The notes: generated from the letters alone by a model not told the origin. Shown: positions 10,986-22,676, counted from the stretch's first letter. The stretch: DNA of 64,000 nucleotides from Axinella damicornis (GCA_963931865.1 OZ007508.1:16851104-16915103); one strand, 5' to 3'. Numbers and translations: made by a program.

Positions 10986-11128
10986 TCGTGGGCTACACAA
11001 TTCTCTCTATTATTAGTCTCAATCTGCTGCTCACTGGAGCCTGCATTACACACATTGAACACGTCAATCCTTCAATCAACTCAGAAGCCCCCAATCAATG
11101 CTACAGAAAACAATTCCTTCAGAACAAT
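10986..11128 (+). CDS. Membrane-segment exon candidate, copy 1
   Basis: Acceptor 'tgtcaattatag' and donor AACAAT/GTAAGTGG. The frame begins VGYTILSIISLNLLLT, a plausible transmembrane helix, followed by a polar stretch. The partner 47,165-47,310 is three bases longer, keeps the helix, and differs in the next dozen residues through compensating indels. Could belong with the plus-strand candidates at 7,010 and 11,450; phases were not reconciled. Confidence 0.25.
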
Positions 11129-11449
11129 GTAAGTGGCTATAGGTAGCTTCCTATACAACTTGCAGCAATGATAACAGGGTGAGTACTGCATACGCAGCTG
11201 CATAGGCAGGATGTAAACATCATGCTTCCATTCTGTGTCAACCTGGTACTGCCAAAGAATGACATGCGATGACTTCCTTGAGTGGATCGAGGTTACCAAG
11301 AAGAAGCGTGTGTAAATCATCAATACGAACCTACCCACCTCCCTCCCTACCTACCTAGCTTGCAGTTCGCATTGACTGTGAATTACGCAGCTACAACCCA
11401 TTCTGATCGACACGATTCCTTCACCTGTCAGTCTTGGGGTTACATTTAG

Positions 11450-11641
11450 CTCCCAGCTAGAAACTATTGGAGTGATTGCCCTGATGTGGACGTCAGTTGG
11501 ACCAGAGCTTAGAGGGGTTGGTGTATGATGACTGGCTGCTGTTAATGATAGTGGGATTAGGAGAGTCTGACTATGAGCAATCATTAGGTTGGAACCCAAC
11601 TACAACAAACGGTACAGAACATGTTCCTGGAGGCAAAAATG
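11450..11641 (+). pseudogene. Frame-disrupted exon candidate, copy 1
   Basis: The copy-2 partner 47,638-47,826 is open and protein-like (QLETIGVIALMWTSVGPELE, VYDDWLLSMIMGLGESDYEQ, LQQTVQNMFLEAK) with acceptor 'tacgtag' and a GT donor. In copy 1 two single-base insertions, near 11,510 and 11,597, break that frame. Either decay of this copy or base-call error. Confidence 0.35.
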
Positions 11642-12701
11642 GTGGCTATTCTAACCACAGCATACGTACCACAAGTACCACTACCCTCTTTATTGCTGGT
11701 TTGCCTGCATGCAGCAATCATTCAAAAGGGGACAGGCCATTGCTCCACCAAAGTCTGCATATGTATACAACAGGATGACAGAAACTATGCCGTCCCACAC
11801 ACACCAACGTAAAAGCTGTTGGTCCCGGAGCAGGTGACATAAGATCTCGTTACAGCATTGTGAAATTTCTATAGCACATTTTGCCCCTATCATCACCACT
11901 TCCTTTTCTGGGGGCGAGCCTGAGTGGGCCTAGTCATGGTCTCCATCCCAGCTTCAGGATGTCAGTCTGCTGTCTGCGTGCCGTTCAGTGTATGACTACA
12001 TATCCAAGTGGAAAAAGGTGCACTGCGAGCATGTCCCAGTCGTACCGCACTGTGCTGCTATGCAAAAACCGGTATCGCATGACTGGGATAGAGCCTGCTA
12101 CGTGAGCTCGATCGAGCATGGGTAAACGCTAATGAGCAGATGATGAGCTATACTTACTATAAACTAGCCTTGTTCCCAGGCTCCTCCCCCTGCGCGTGCC
12201 GACGAAAAATGTGCACAGGGGGAGCCTGGGAACGAGGCTACTATAAACAACTTGAAAGTGCACACCGTCATGAACGAACCAGGCTCAAGGTAGTCTATAC
12301 TTGTCATGTAGCGCTGTGCCCCTGCACTGATGTGCCTATAAGTGAGATGCGCCTAATAACGCGTGACTACGGTATGTGCCAAAGTGTTGGTTGCTAAGCA
12401 ACATGAAACCGCTAATTGCACAGCTGATTAAACACAAGTCTGAAGTGCCATGAAGACATGTGCCTCAAAGCAGAAACCATTGCTGAAATTGAACTGGACT
12501 GCTCTCTACTGTACCATTGTGGGTTTTATGTGGGCAGTACTAATTGTGGGCTGTACCTGAGACTGTTGGGGGAATATGGGAGTCTGAACTCTTTGGAATA
12601 GAACACAGGGATGCTTGAATAATTAGAGGGTTCAGAATCACTATGGTACCACACCACTACCACTGCACCACACACACAAGAGGAACATGAACAGTACATA
12701 C
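11642..12701. other. Non-coding, with transposon ends
   Basis: No exon recognised. A TAGCC-type palindrome lies at 12,168-12,240, flanked by ACTATAAAC on both sides (9-base target duplication). The right end of a GCGCCTATAA/TACCGTA element occupies about 12,330-12,373. Copy 2 carries extra sequence here (about 48,640-48,810). Confidence 0.5.
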
Positions 12702-12722
12702 CTCCAAGCAGCCCTGTTTGAC
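12702..12722 (-). CDS. 21-base micro-exon VKQGCLE, copy 1
   Basis: Acceptor 'cccctccag' and donor GGAG/GTATGTAC bracket 21 bases. Copy 2 (49,100-49,121) has 22 bases between the same sites, which would shift the frame. Weak alone; supported by position in the minus-strand exon string. Confidence 0.3.
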
Positions 12723-13091
12723 CTGGAGGGGAGATGAAGGCAGTGATTAGGTCACAAGTGGTGTACATTGTTCACTACATCATGTGTACAGTCATGTCAT
12801 CCAGATATGCACAATGTACATGGTTTCTGGTTACTGTTGTATCCACAACCCACCCACCCTAGCCTCGTACCCAGTCCCACGCCCAGCTTTTCGTCGCTGC
12901 TTAATGTAGTTGCTAGTACATGAGTGGGAGGGTAATACAGGGGAACAGAGGGTTCGAGGCAGGCAGTACGATCAAGTTGGACAAGGAAAATACAGACCTG
13001 AGAACTGAATGTTCCCTTTATTTTCGAATAAAGGTGTAATATGCTTTTCCGTGAAAACTGAAATGACACACTTGTACCCAAAGCCATCTAC

Positions 13092-13163
13092 CTCCCATGT
13101 GTAGGAATTGAGAGCTTCGATCATGTCAGAATTGCTTTCTAAATCATCCACGCCCAATGCAGT
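13092..13163 (-). CDS. 24-codon exon, copy 1
   Basis: The acceptor is a pyrimidine-rich tract ending 'tctttctgggtag' and the donor is GGAG/GTAGAT, phase 0. The peptide includes GVDDLESNSDMIEALNSYTW. Copy 2 (49,717-49,789) has a TGCA duplication and a three-base loss inside the exon, net +1, so the upstream half changes frame there. Function unknown. Confidence 0.45.
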
Positions 13164-13238
13164 CTACCCAGAAAGAGAAAATTAGTTGGAATCTGCTCCC
13201 AGAAATTCTTTGCATACCGTCTTTATTGTAATACTACA

Positions 13239-13847
13239 TACTGTACAGTGGGAAAATTTGGCAGGCATTAAATATGGTGATTTCAACCAAAACGCTGTAT
13301 TTTTAAATTTGGCGATTTCGATCGATCCTCGACACAAATGACGTAACGGCAATGATGTAAGCCTCAGCGTGAGGCGCTAGGCGCTCAGTGTGAACTGCAC
13401 ATGTATCGATCGAGTGCGACCAGTTAGGTACCAGCTAACAATGGAGAACTTCGAAGACGAGGGATGTATCAGAGTCCATCACGTTTTCTATACAGTGTGG
13501 AGCCCCCCCATCCGAGAGCGGCGACTGGATTGCGCTGGATTGCGCTGTGGCGCTCGAGCGCAATCGTTGGCCACGTCCCTCACACTCTCGTTAACGTCTT
13601 GTAGTTCCTTCCCGGAGAGAGAGGAATCCCCGATGTTGCGTTCTCTTGGGAGTGATACAGCAGCCGAGTCTTTTCTGAATACTGGTACAGCGCTACCGTA
13701 CGTACATATGTGCATTACTAATGTGCGCACGCATACCCGAGTGGCCCGCCGGCTGGGGTGGGGTTTAATATTGGTGGAATTTAATTTGGGGATTTTTTCC
13801 TGCACCGCCAAATTAAAACCCCTGCCAAATTTTCCCGCTATACGGTA
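13239..13847. mobile_element. TIR element ending GGGAAAATTTGGCAGG, carries HIRAN-like ORF
   Basis: The left end TACTGTACAGTGGGAAAATT matches the inverted right end (reverse complement TACCGTATAGCGGGAAAATT, then TGGCAGG). Its outermost bases share the TACCGTA-type start with the elements at 903, 6,084 and 29,089. A plus-strand HIRAN-like frame begins at 13,441. The partner is 49,865-50,490. Decayed right ends of similar type occur near 10,400 and 46,565. Confidence 0.7.
13441..13597 (+). pseudogene. HIRAN-like ORF, frameshifted copy
   Basis: ATG at 13,441 opens MENFEDEGCIRVHHVFYTVW followed by SPPIRERRLDC, the usual opening of small invertebrate HIRAN proteins (V/I-R-x-H-H-V-F..W-x-P). Compared with copy 2 (50,077-50,238), five bases are missing near 13,545, which throws the VGHVPHTL segment out of frame. 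The extended open frame that results is chance sequence. Confidence 0.55.
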
Positions 13848-14090
13848 AGCTAATGAGTTAACTGCAATCTTGCCTCAGTCACTGAAATTTCTAGGATTTA
13901 GGATTACTCAAAAACTTGTGAAATTGATTTCCATGTAACTACACACGTACACCCACGCAACTACATAACACAAATACACCCACACACGTGTACAACCACT
14001 TGTCTATACCACATCTTAAGTAGGTACATGTATACAGAGACATGACCCCTACAGGTCATTTTGACAAATGAAAAGTTGGGGACCTAATAC

Positions 14091-14828
14091 TAGCCTCGTT
14101 CCCAGGCCCGAGACGGCGAGGAACGAGGCTAACCCAATACATACCTAGCTAGCCTCATTCCCAGGCTCTCGGTAATTGGGGAGGAGAGCTCCCCAATTAC
14201 CAAAGCGCCTGGGAATGAGGCTAATACCTAGCTCACAAGGTGCAGTTCTATGAAGGTCTGGGGTCCGAGGTCCCACCCCCCTCCCCCCTCTCCCCCATCC
14301 CCCAGATCAGGCAAGCTACCAGGCTGCAGAAATCCCAACAAAAATTGCTTCACAGAAGCAACAGGGAGCGGTATTTCATTGTTTGTGCCACTGATATAAT
14401 ATACCATCACAAATATAACTTGCCCCACGGTAACGAATGCATAGGTGTGCATTAATTGGAGATTGCACCATTCTTAGAAGTCAAAGTCTGATGGACAACA
14501 CATATTATATCTGTACATGCATAACTGACTGGGCCATTGTGAAGGCATACATGTAGCACTGCATGGCCTCATGAATTGATATTGAACCCTGTAATATACA
14601 CCTAAGGGTGCTCTGGGTGCTCTGAGTATTACATGCATAGCCTCGTTCCCAGGCCCCACCCAGCTTTTGTCACCTGCAGTATGGAAAACCGGGTGACGAA
14701 AGGCTGGGTAGCCCTGAGAACGAGGTTATTCACCATGTACATGTAGCTGTATTAGTGGTCTGTGTGAGTGTGTGTTACTAGCCTCGTTCCCAGGCGCTCG
14801 GTAATTGGGCGCCTGGGAACGAGGCTAG
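14091..14828. mobile_element. Cluster of four TAGCCTCG palindromes
   Basis: Fold-back elements at about 14,091-14,131, 14,154-14,222, 14,637-14,729 and 14,779-14,828. Each starts TAGCCTC(G/A)TTCCCAGGC and ends with the inverted copy, with loops of a few to about 50 bases. Flanks repeat: ACCTAATAC/ACCCAATAC, ATACCTAGC twice, GTGTGTTAC/GTGTGCTAC. The third has no clear duplication. They encode nothing. In copy 2 the first is split by a further insertion (50,759-51,338). Confidence 0.9.
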
Positions 14829-15023
14829 TGTGCTACAAGCTGACCAGGGTGGTAGGACAAGATCATGTGCGGCATGCATTCTAATGTATCGTGCCACAGT
14901 ATATAGCGCACACTGCTATACAAGAAATATGGTGAATAGTAACAGCTCTAATGCTGACGTTTGCCTGCCGGGGCACAATGTGGCACAAATGCTCATACTG
15001 ATTTCCTACCTGCTGCTAAACAC

Positions 15024-15122
15024 TTGAGTGCAGTAGACAAGTCTGTACATAGTGGCATAATTCACTTGTAGTCTTTCATGGAGGATACTCATCAGGATGC
15101 AATGAAAGCACAAAGCAGCCTT
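15024..15122 (-). CDS. 33-codon exon KAALCFHCILMSILHERLQ, copy 1
   Basis: 99 bases, phase 0, acceptor 'ctttctccgtgggag', donor CTCAA/GTGTTT. The peptide continues VNYATMYRLVYCTQ, a mixed hydrophobic helix-like segment. The partner 52,267-52,365 has equal length and a single Glu to Asp change. Family not recognised. Confidence 0.5.
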
Positions 15123-15478
15123 CTCCCACGGAGAAAGAGATAGAGTTTGAATTACATTATATAAAATGACAGCACGTGATCCTACCCTACCCTCCTTGCT
15201 AGATGACACTGAAAACAAAGTTAGGTCAAGAGGTATGATTACTTGAAGGTCACATGACTATTGGTGGCTCTTCATAGGTTATGTTAACACAGTGCATTCA
15301 CTGCACATGATCCTATAGGGGAACAAAACAAGCTAGCGACGAACTGTTGTTTCACATCAGCTGTGAAGCTGATGCAAGTACCACACCTTAGTTCTGGGGT
15401 GAGGGGGTGTGGCACATGATGGTGTGTACTTCAAACATCATGAGATGTGCCTTATAAGCTATTGTCAAGTACACTTAC

Positions 15479-15502
15479 CATTGCTGCACCTTGTTGGTCA
15501 CG
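15479..15502 (-). CDS. 24-base micro-exon, copy 1
   Basis: Acceptor 'gttcctcctccag' and donor AATG/GTAAGTG bracket 24 bases. In copy 2 (near 52,715-52,740) the same sites are kept. The reading phase is uncertain (RDQQGAAM if phase 0). Supported mainly by splice quality and position. Confidence 0.3.
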
Positions 15503-15924
15503 CTGGAGGAGGAACAAGTGAGAGGGAGCAGGTGAAGCAGTCGAGTATATGAATGACTTCCCAGACCGTCCACAAATGTGAAAGGAGGGGTTAATTGATA
15601 CTACATAATACACCATTCTTGAAAACCAGGAATTTTAGCAGTAACTAGAAATTCTGATTGGTTCACTTAACAATTACCTCAGGGGCAAGGTCTCAATTGG
15701 TCACACACTGAAGCCCAGTAAGCAACTACAACTGTTTGGAAATTCAATTTTGCAATATCTCATCCACACCCTCCCTTCTACATTAACTAGACTCTCCTTT
15801 CCTGGAGAGGTTCAGGGAACAAGACTAGAACGGCCACAGCTCATCCCAACCAGCAGGCATGAGACTGCCACTCAAAGTCACCACAAGGTACGAGACTAGC
15901 TACATGTACATAAACATGGCGTAC

Positions 15925-15945
15925 CGGTCTCTCTTCTCTTAGCAT
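15925..15945 (-). CDS. 21-base micro-exon MLREERP, copy 1
   Basis: An excellent pyrimidine-tract acceptor ('ttctttctccactgcttcag') and donor CCG/GTACGCC. The partner 53,017-53,037 is the same length (LLREGRL). A plus-strand reading with acceptor 'ctcttctcttag' is also possible. Confidence 0.3.
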
Positions 15946-16417
15946 CTGAAGCAGTGGAGAAAGAACATGGAGAGGAAGAAGAGAGATCTGCCTAACTATA
16001 CCTGCTAATTATTAAGCTCTTACACCAACTATATAAAATATGGGGTCATAATATGTGTCAAATGCATACCATTCCATGCACATACATGTTAGATCACATA
16101 ACCGTGAAGTGCTACAGTCCTGAGTGGTCAAAGATCTAGTTGCCATCTTCCCTGTCCGTGATGTCGTCATACAGAGAAAACTTGTTGCTATGGCAATGGC
16201 TACAAAGGTGAACACCACTACTTTGACATGAAGTCGGCTGCAGAAGACCCACTGGCTCTAGCTGGCCAACTTAGCATGCACATGTGTACCCAGTAGTGGC
16301 CACCCTCAAGTTGTGGTGGCTCTTGAATTGTAGCCATACTACTAAGTCACGGCCATTACGTAATTGATGAAGTATAGTACAGTGATACAACAGAGATGGT
16401 ATGTCACACTTGCCCAC

Positions 16418-16450
16418 CTTCCTCCTCTCTCTCTCCGACAGCTGCTGCCA
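16418..16450 (-). CDS. Micro-exon WQQLSERERRK, copy 1
   Basis: 33 bases, phase 0, acceptor 'ctccctgtgcacacag', donor GAAG/GTGGGCAAG. Identical in copy 2 (54,121-54,153). Charged, coiled-coil-like. Confidence 0.5.
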
Positions 16451-18569
16451 CTGTGTGCACAGGGAGACAGAGGAGAACATGAAACAACAATGAGATGTAT
16501 CAACATATCTGTGCAAACTGGGGGCTGGGTACTGTGTACATGCAAATACTTGGGGAAGCTTCAGTATGTAATAGCTGAGACCCAGGAGTTACACAACCAC
16601 TGTGCCATTAGTCATACAGTGGTACACATTCTGCAGTCACAACTCCCCCCACACTGGAGGGCAGTATTCTCCCCAGGGTTTGCAGGACAATGGGCACAAT
16701 TCATTATTCATGACTAGCACAAAATACACTAAAGCCATCCCCGAAAAGTACATGTGTGCAACGTGTGTGATTGCAATTGATGGTAGACATGATGCATACA
16801 ATGACCATCTGTTCGAGATGGCAACTGTGTAGAATCCGAACACTCCATCCTCCTCCAACAAAATGACCATCACGTCTCAAAGGACATATGGAATCCACAA
16901 CATTATGTACTAGGAGAAATTTTAGTTGGTAACCAAGAAGCAGAAGCGGCACTCATGACTGACGAGTGGTTGCTTTGCTAAAGCTCATGCAGGTTTGGTT
17001 TCTGAGGCAATAGTTCGGACATAACTACACTGACTAATTGGCACGTACAACTCATGCACTAATTAACACATGTCAGGATGGAAGCATGCAATGCCACGTA
17101 GAGGCCCTTATTATCGCCACTCACCAGCCGTTTCTGTTCCCACAGACTAAGTCCCAATCCAAACTGAGGCTTCAGAACGTCGGTGTAAAAGGAAATTGCC
17201 TTTACAAGCATGAGGCTGCAGCCTTTCACTGAGCATGCACAGAAGTGAATAAAACCCACGCAATTAGAGGTGAACGTTGAGTAGTGATAACAGGAGCCCC
17301 ACGTGGTGTGGTGATAATACGTAGGGGACTCTACGCTAACAGTGAGGTGCGCTGAAAACCAGATTTTGGGGTTTTGGAATACCCATACACTAATCAATAT
17401 TCACTGAGGTCAAAGGTTGCCACACAATAGCTGGTCTGCAACTGGAGGAGTACTACCAGGAAACCAAATGGGGAGGGTAGTTTCTTGTGTTCCAGGAATA
17501 AACTGCAACACACTGCAACTATATAACTGACATTCACTTTCCATTGGGTCTGTAATGGTCACATGACCTAAACTGAGGAGGCAGATACCTGGAGTCTACT
17601 GCAATGTCCCAAAAATGTGACCCTGACCGTAATACTATGGGTGCCCTATATCACGCCCCAAATAAATTATTTCACAGCTAGGTGATGGACAATTAGAAAC
17701 TGTATTTCTTAAGCATCAGTCCATGTGAGGTAGCTACATTCAAGGCATGCACGATGAGATAGCTAGGGTCTACCGATTTTAATACAGCACTGTCAGGATG
17801 CAGAATGAGATACCATAAGTTATGGCAGTAATGTTAGAAACAGGGTGTGGTCAAGTTGTATAAATTAGATCAGGGCTAATTGTCGACTTTCGCACAAATT
17901 TTCTCAGCCTCTCGAGTGGATCTCTGGTCTGTAAGTTATGTAGATGCTGAATTCTGACACTTCTATTCTGAACTAAGCCTTCAACAAGGCTTTCACTGCT
18001 CAAACTGCTTCGGACAGACTGACAGACAGACAGACAGACAGAGAAACCGATGACTCTACACCTGCTGCACGCATGCGCACGGGTAATAACATGCCGTGAA
18101 CGTGTAGGTTAAAAAAAGGCTGATGATGACTGACAAGCTTTTTGATGCGTGTGGAAGGGCTGCTGCCAATTGTTGCACTCCAGGCAATTCAATCATCCAC
18201 AGAACCTCGAACACAGCTCTCCGCTGGGACAGATGGCGATCTCTTCCACTGCCAGAAGCCATTGCCACTTCTCTGCATGCCTCTACATCGAAATTGTGGC
18301 TCGTATTATAAGGCCACCTCTTTGTTCGTAAGCCTGACAGGAAAACAATGATTCTTCGTGAAACTTGTGTAAGCAAGAAGCGGCTGTAAGCAATTTCAAA
18401 ATATGACAATGCAAAACAGAGCAACAAAATTTAGAGTGCCTATGGTGAGGCTGTCCCCCATGAACCAAGGGAACCAAGGGAACCAAAGGAACCATGATAT
18501 AATGGGCTATAGCTCTAGTGTCATAGTGCACACTCAGCATATTTCGTGATTCTCATATGAAGAACTAAC
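16451..18569. other. Conserved between copies, no confident exon
   Basis: Very similar to 54,154-56,408 apart from the hairpin at 54,366-54,473. It includes an (ACAG)n microsatellite at about 18,006-18,041 (shorter in copy 2, about 55,853-55,870). A minus-strand frame near 18,056-18,427 contains RHLSQRRAVFEVLW. Its partner (55,845-56,081) keeps that stretch but differs by indels on both sides, so I do not call it. Confidence 0.4.
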
Positions 18570-18652
18570 CGTAAATATTCTCCATGTCCAGAGTGCAATC
18601 AACAGTGTTACTGGACGCATTCTGTGCAACCTGCTCTATTTCAAAGGTTGTC
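18570..18652 (-). CDS. Exon TTFEIEQVAQNASSNTVDC, copy 1
   Basis: 83 bases between an AG acceptor and donor TACG/GTTAGTTC, open in one phase and continuing TLDMENIYG. The partner 56,409-56,491 is the same length. It lies between the exons at 18,745 and 16,418 and belongs to the same minus-strand string. Confidence 0.42.
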
Positions 18653-18744
18653 CTCACACCCACTGACTAATGTCTACAAGCGGTATGTGTAGTCCCAATA
18701 CATTTCTGTATATGCACAGTAACAAGTTTACACTACTCACATAC

Positions 18745-18786
18745 CCTCTTGATCTCCTCTTGCGCTAGTGCACGCTGGAAGGCATC
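18745..18786 (-). CDS. Micro-exon DAFQRALAQEEIKR, copy 1
   Basis: 42 bases, phase 0, acceptor 'ctaccaccccag', donor AAGAGG/GTATGTG. Three versions exist in the window: this one, NASRRARAQEEIKR at 56,584-56,625 and DASERARAQEEIRR at 29,730-29,771. Length, phase and both splice sites are kept in all three, which supports a real coiled-coil exon. Confidence 0.55.
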
Positions 18787-19267
18787 CTGGGGTGGTAGGG
18801 AGAGGGCAGCGACAACATGAAGGACACACCACCTCCCACACATGGTAGAGTGTGCCCCGCCCACATGCAATATAGACCACACCAGGCTAACCACACCCCC
18901 TCCCTCCTTCCCAGGTTTCCACTTCACTCCAGCATGAGGACATTATGAACTCCACTCGTGCATCTCTCTACCAACACCACCACAAAAAGGAGGCAAGGTG
19001 ACTAAGACTTAACCAGCTAAGTGCTACAATATGCATGCACCTCAAACTGTCATGTGAAAGTCCTTTTGTTTTGATGACAGGCATCTGTTGCAACCTCTAT
19101 CTTAAACTCGCTCCCTTCAGTTCTCCATCACTTGCAGTATGTGGCCGTACTACAAGTGATCCAAACCTGGAGGCCTGGGAATGAGGCTACTCAATCTCCC
19201 AGACACAGAAACTCCTAATAATGAAATGATAAGGCCAGCTAGTGCACATGTAGCAATGTCAGCATAC

Positions 19268-19297
19268 CTCCTGTATATACTCAGGAAGGGAGGCACC
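19268..19297 (-). CDS. Micro-exon GASLPEYIQE, copy 1
   Basis: 30 bases, phase 0, acceptor 'ttgtcccag', donor GGAG/GTATGCT. The partner 57,094-57,123 encodes GASLPESVQK. Confidence 0.4.
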
Positions 19298-19433
19298 CTG
19301 GGACAACAGAGAAGAACAGAAGTGAAACATACACACAACTGTGTATTGCAACACACATCTCACATGCTGTCATCCTTATATATCAGTAACAGGATAGCTA
19401 TCATCAACTGTGTCTTAATTCCCTCTGACCTAC

Positions 19434-19466
19434 CGGTTTGCTCCACTCCTCCAGGTCAGAGGCAGT
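19434..19466 (-). CDS. Micro-exon TASDLEEWSKP, copy 1
   Basis: 33 bases, phase 0, acceptor 'gattaccacag', donor AACCG/GTAGGTC. The partner 57,208-57,240 encodes SVSRLEEWSKP. It is the furthest upstream member found of the exon string. Confidence 0.4.
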
Positions 19467-19675
19467 CTGTGGTAATCATTGAGGGGAGGGAGGAAGGTAG
19501 AGACAAACATAAATCACATGTACATGTACACAACAACAAACACAGCCAGCAGAGGAGGTGGTGATGATCACAGACATACAGTCTGGCTGACGCATCATTG
19601 AAATATCAAATCTGGCAAAATCTGGCCCACACAAATGACAGCCTCATTCCCAGACTATTCCCACTTCTAGTTTCG

Positions 19676-20235
19676 GTAGCCTCGTTCCCAGCTTTTCGTC
19701 ACTTGCAGTACAGAAAGCGGCACGCGGGCCTGGGAACGAGGCTACAGTTTTGGATCACTTGCAGTACGCAAAAGTGGATGCTACAAATTCTGGAGGTGGG
19801 AATGGCCTGGGAATGAGCCCACACAATCGATACATGAACCAACCCAGATACCCATACCCGGTACCACTGAGGTGTCCCTGAAACATGACACACACAAACA
19901 GTACATGTGCCCTCTCAGGAGTGCATGAGCCATCCAAATACCACATACTCAAGTGATGAAGACACTTAGTCTCATGTAGCCAGACTTTAATGTGCTACAA
20001 CGGATGATGGGCTTGTTATCGTTGAGACTAGGACACAGCTGAATGTACTGTTAGGCTACGTACATGTATGTGTCAAATTGCTCACAATCAAAAATTGACT
20101 GGCTAGTTGCTATGTCAAAATACGTATGTGGCTCAAATTATAAACAGAGACCAAATCAATGATTAGCCTCGTTCCCAGGCTCCCCCCTACACAGCAACAA
20201 AAGGTTTTCATCACTGCACAGGGGGAGCCTGGGAC
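19676..20235. mobile_element. TAGCCTCG palindromes
   Basis: A fold-back element at 19,676-19,744 with flanks TAGTTTCGG and CAGTTTTGG (9-base duplication with two mismatches). A second at 20,164-20,234 whose right end is cut ('agcctgggacac'). Copy 2 lacks the first and has an intact form of the second (about 58,455-58,532). Confidence 0.8.
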
Positions 20236-21555
20236 ACTTAGTCTCATGTAGCCATGGAGGACTTGGGTTGCGCATGCGTGTCGCGGCTGCACGTGGTGTT
20301 TTGTCAGCAGTTCATTGTGCAACAGCTGCCGTGCCTTTGTGCGTCGTCTTCGGGCTTATTTTCCCCTCCCTTTTCCCTTCCCGTCCGTTTCTCCAGTGTG
20401 GTGTTTTGGCCCATGTAGGCCTGCGGGCCACCCTGTGATCAGGTGCTGGCCACAGTGGGTGTGTCCACCCAGCTGTCTCACCTAAGCAGAAGTGGGTGTC
20501 ACGTGAGCTGGCTGGGCGGGACTTCGTACAGCCCATGTTATCCGGCGTATCACGTGTGCATGCCCAGCACTGGTGCATAGTTGTCTATCTATGAGTCGTC
20601 GTTCGAGTTCGTGCATGTCCTATTAACAAGCAATCTATGTACTTCAACACTCTCACAACAGCTGCTTCCCATACATATGAGATGATTCAAATACAATTTC
20701 CTCTCATAACTCTCCTATTTCCAGTGGTCTGAACAGCATACAGTCTTTCTCTACCAAACTAAAAGCTGAGTTCATCCTCGTGTGCATGTTCATCCACTGA
20801 CAATGTACCGCCACAACAAACAACACACACTGCCCATGCAGGGAAACAATGGCCTCACGAACTAGCCATTCTAGGGTATGAACGATTAACTGAACTACGT
20901 AGTCGACTAATCGACTGGTTGTCAACTACATTTCCTGCATGTCCACTAGTTGAGAGGGCCAGCTTTACTCCATAGCATGTAGAGACGCTAGTGTGTTTGG
21001 ACCCCCCAAAATTACATGTGTGTCAATAAGTGAAGTGATTTGTGATAAGTGATGACATACTCAATTGGTACTCAATAGTCAGTAAACCATAAACCAACCA
21101 GTCAGCCAGGAAATTCCTGAGCACTAATCTACTCACTGCAGCATCTATAGACACAGTGGACAAGAGCGGTACTCCCGTCTCTAAGTACTATATACCCACA
21201 AAAGCTAACACTGAGGACTTCCAATCTGGAACATGAGGTTATTCTGTGTTTCCCTCTGCACAGCACCACAAGCTGTCACATGAGGAAATTCATATGCAGA
21301 AGTAGTATACCTGATGTGGTATGTCCAAATACATGCACCAGAGGTCTAAGTATAACTTTGTTACTCTCATGCACCTGACTCTACTTCCACCCCAACTGAG
21401 ATCTGTCATGGAAATTTTGTCTAGGTCTTAACAATTTATGCAGAAAATAATATCGGACCCCTTGACAAATTATTGGAAATGGTATGCTCCTGGATAATTG
21501 GTCCAGGTAAGCCTAGGCCTGGCCTGTCACATGTAGCTAGAGTGATGACATTCAC
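20236..21555. other. No gene seen; partly copy-1-specific
   Basis: 20,236-20,610 and about 20,880-21,480 are missing from copy 2. The minus-strand frame at 20,312-20,578 lacks splice support and a recognisable motif. The GC-rich, CpG-containing stretch 20,320-20,580 could be an old element or a promoter; neither can be shown. Confidence 0.4.
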
Positions 21556-21660
21556 ATCCTGCAGGCCCATTCCCATACTGCTCTCTGGGCATAATAATGG
21601 CTAGGATGACATCATCTTTCAGCCATGATTGGGACTGAGTGAGAATCTGCCCTTCAGCAC
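21556..21660 (-). CDS. Exon candidate with SWLKDDVILAIIMPREQYG
   Basis: 105 bases from acceptor 'cactcaacatttcag' style to donor GGAT/GTGAATG, phase 1 in and out. The partner 58,932-59,036 is the same length with two visible residue changes. The pattern W-L-x-D-D-V-I is reminiscent of Ulp1/SENP proteases, but the His/Asp/Cys triad region is not seen and I do not assign the family. The stretch 21,774-21,900 just upstream is also nearly identical between copies and open in one minus frame (SGRPNWYPAPQIPWIDGQGI), perhaps another exon. Confidence 0.33.
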
Positions 21661-22676
21661 CTGAAATGTTGAGTTCTTTCATCCGGAAGGAAATGGAGGG
21701 CTACTCTACGTAGTTATTCATGATCACGTACCTGGTACTATACGGAGTCCTCTATGCAGAACTGCACTCATACAATTCCCTGGCCATCAATCCAGGGAAT
21801 TTGTGGTGCGGGATACCAATTTGGTCTCCCAGAAATTGCTGGACCAAAAACCCCATCACAGATCATTTCTCCGTATGCTCATACTGTAAACAATGAGTGA
21901 GCGGGTGCTTATGTGGAGCAGGTCACACCTACTTCAGGTGATTGCTCAAGCAGGCCGTTTTACCCTGCCCTCGAGATTGAGGCAACAGGTCTACTCATAA
22001 GAGGTTGCACTAAGATGAAGCTAAGGTCACTCCATAAACTTCCTATTTCCCATCCGTCACCCACACCAGCCAAGCTGGAGGCAGGACTGCATGTCCCCAT
22101 TCATATACTGACATCACATAGTTTTCCTCACTGTTCTGTTATTGTGTACTGCAGTGACTGTCTTTGTGCACGTCGGGTCACCTAGTATTATATGCTAATA
22201 ATGGCTACCCATTAACCCTTTACCAACCAATGACACCATATGCCGTCATGAGACTTTCAGCTTCATGATGTAACATCCAGCAATGTCCTTGGGACTTAGG
22301 TTCTGCATGAGCAGAAAGGGAGGGACGGGGGGAGGTGGATGGGTGCACCCGAAGAGTGCAAACAGCTTTGCTGCATCTGGGCTAAGCCGTGAATAGCCCT
22401 TGGCTAGAGCCGGGTGGGCCTTTGATTTTAAGCACAAAATGTGTCTAGAAAACAGTGCTCTCACCTTGTAGAGCCTCAAATTCCAGTGTTCAAGGCTGAT
22501 TTTTCAGCTAGAGCGAGTTACCATTGCTCGAGCATCTTGATCGCGTATTGGTTAATGAGTGGGCGTGGTTAGACTGATGAATGTGGAAAGCATGGCCGTG
22601 TGCAGTTCTGTGTAAAGTTTTGAGCATGAAAACTGATGGCAACTTTATCCAGGGTATGTTTAGGCAAATAACACAC

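Noticed and set aside
13488..13811. 107-codon minus-strand frame over the HIRAN region
   Set aside because: The plus strand carries the recognisable HIRAN pattern from an ATG; the minus frame differs between copies.
14091..14828. Clustered repeats considered as a CRISPR array
   Set aside because: Units are palindromic transposons with target duplications and irregular spacing in animal-type DNA; no cas genes.
20312..20578. 88-codon minus frame rich in Trp, Arg and His
   Set aside because: No splice sites, no partner in copy 2, no motif.
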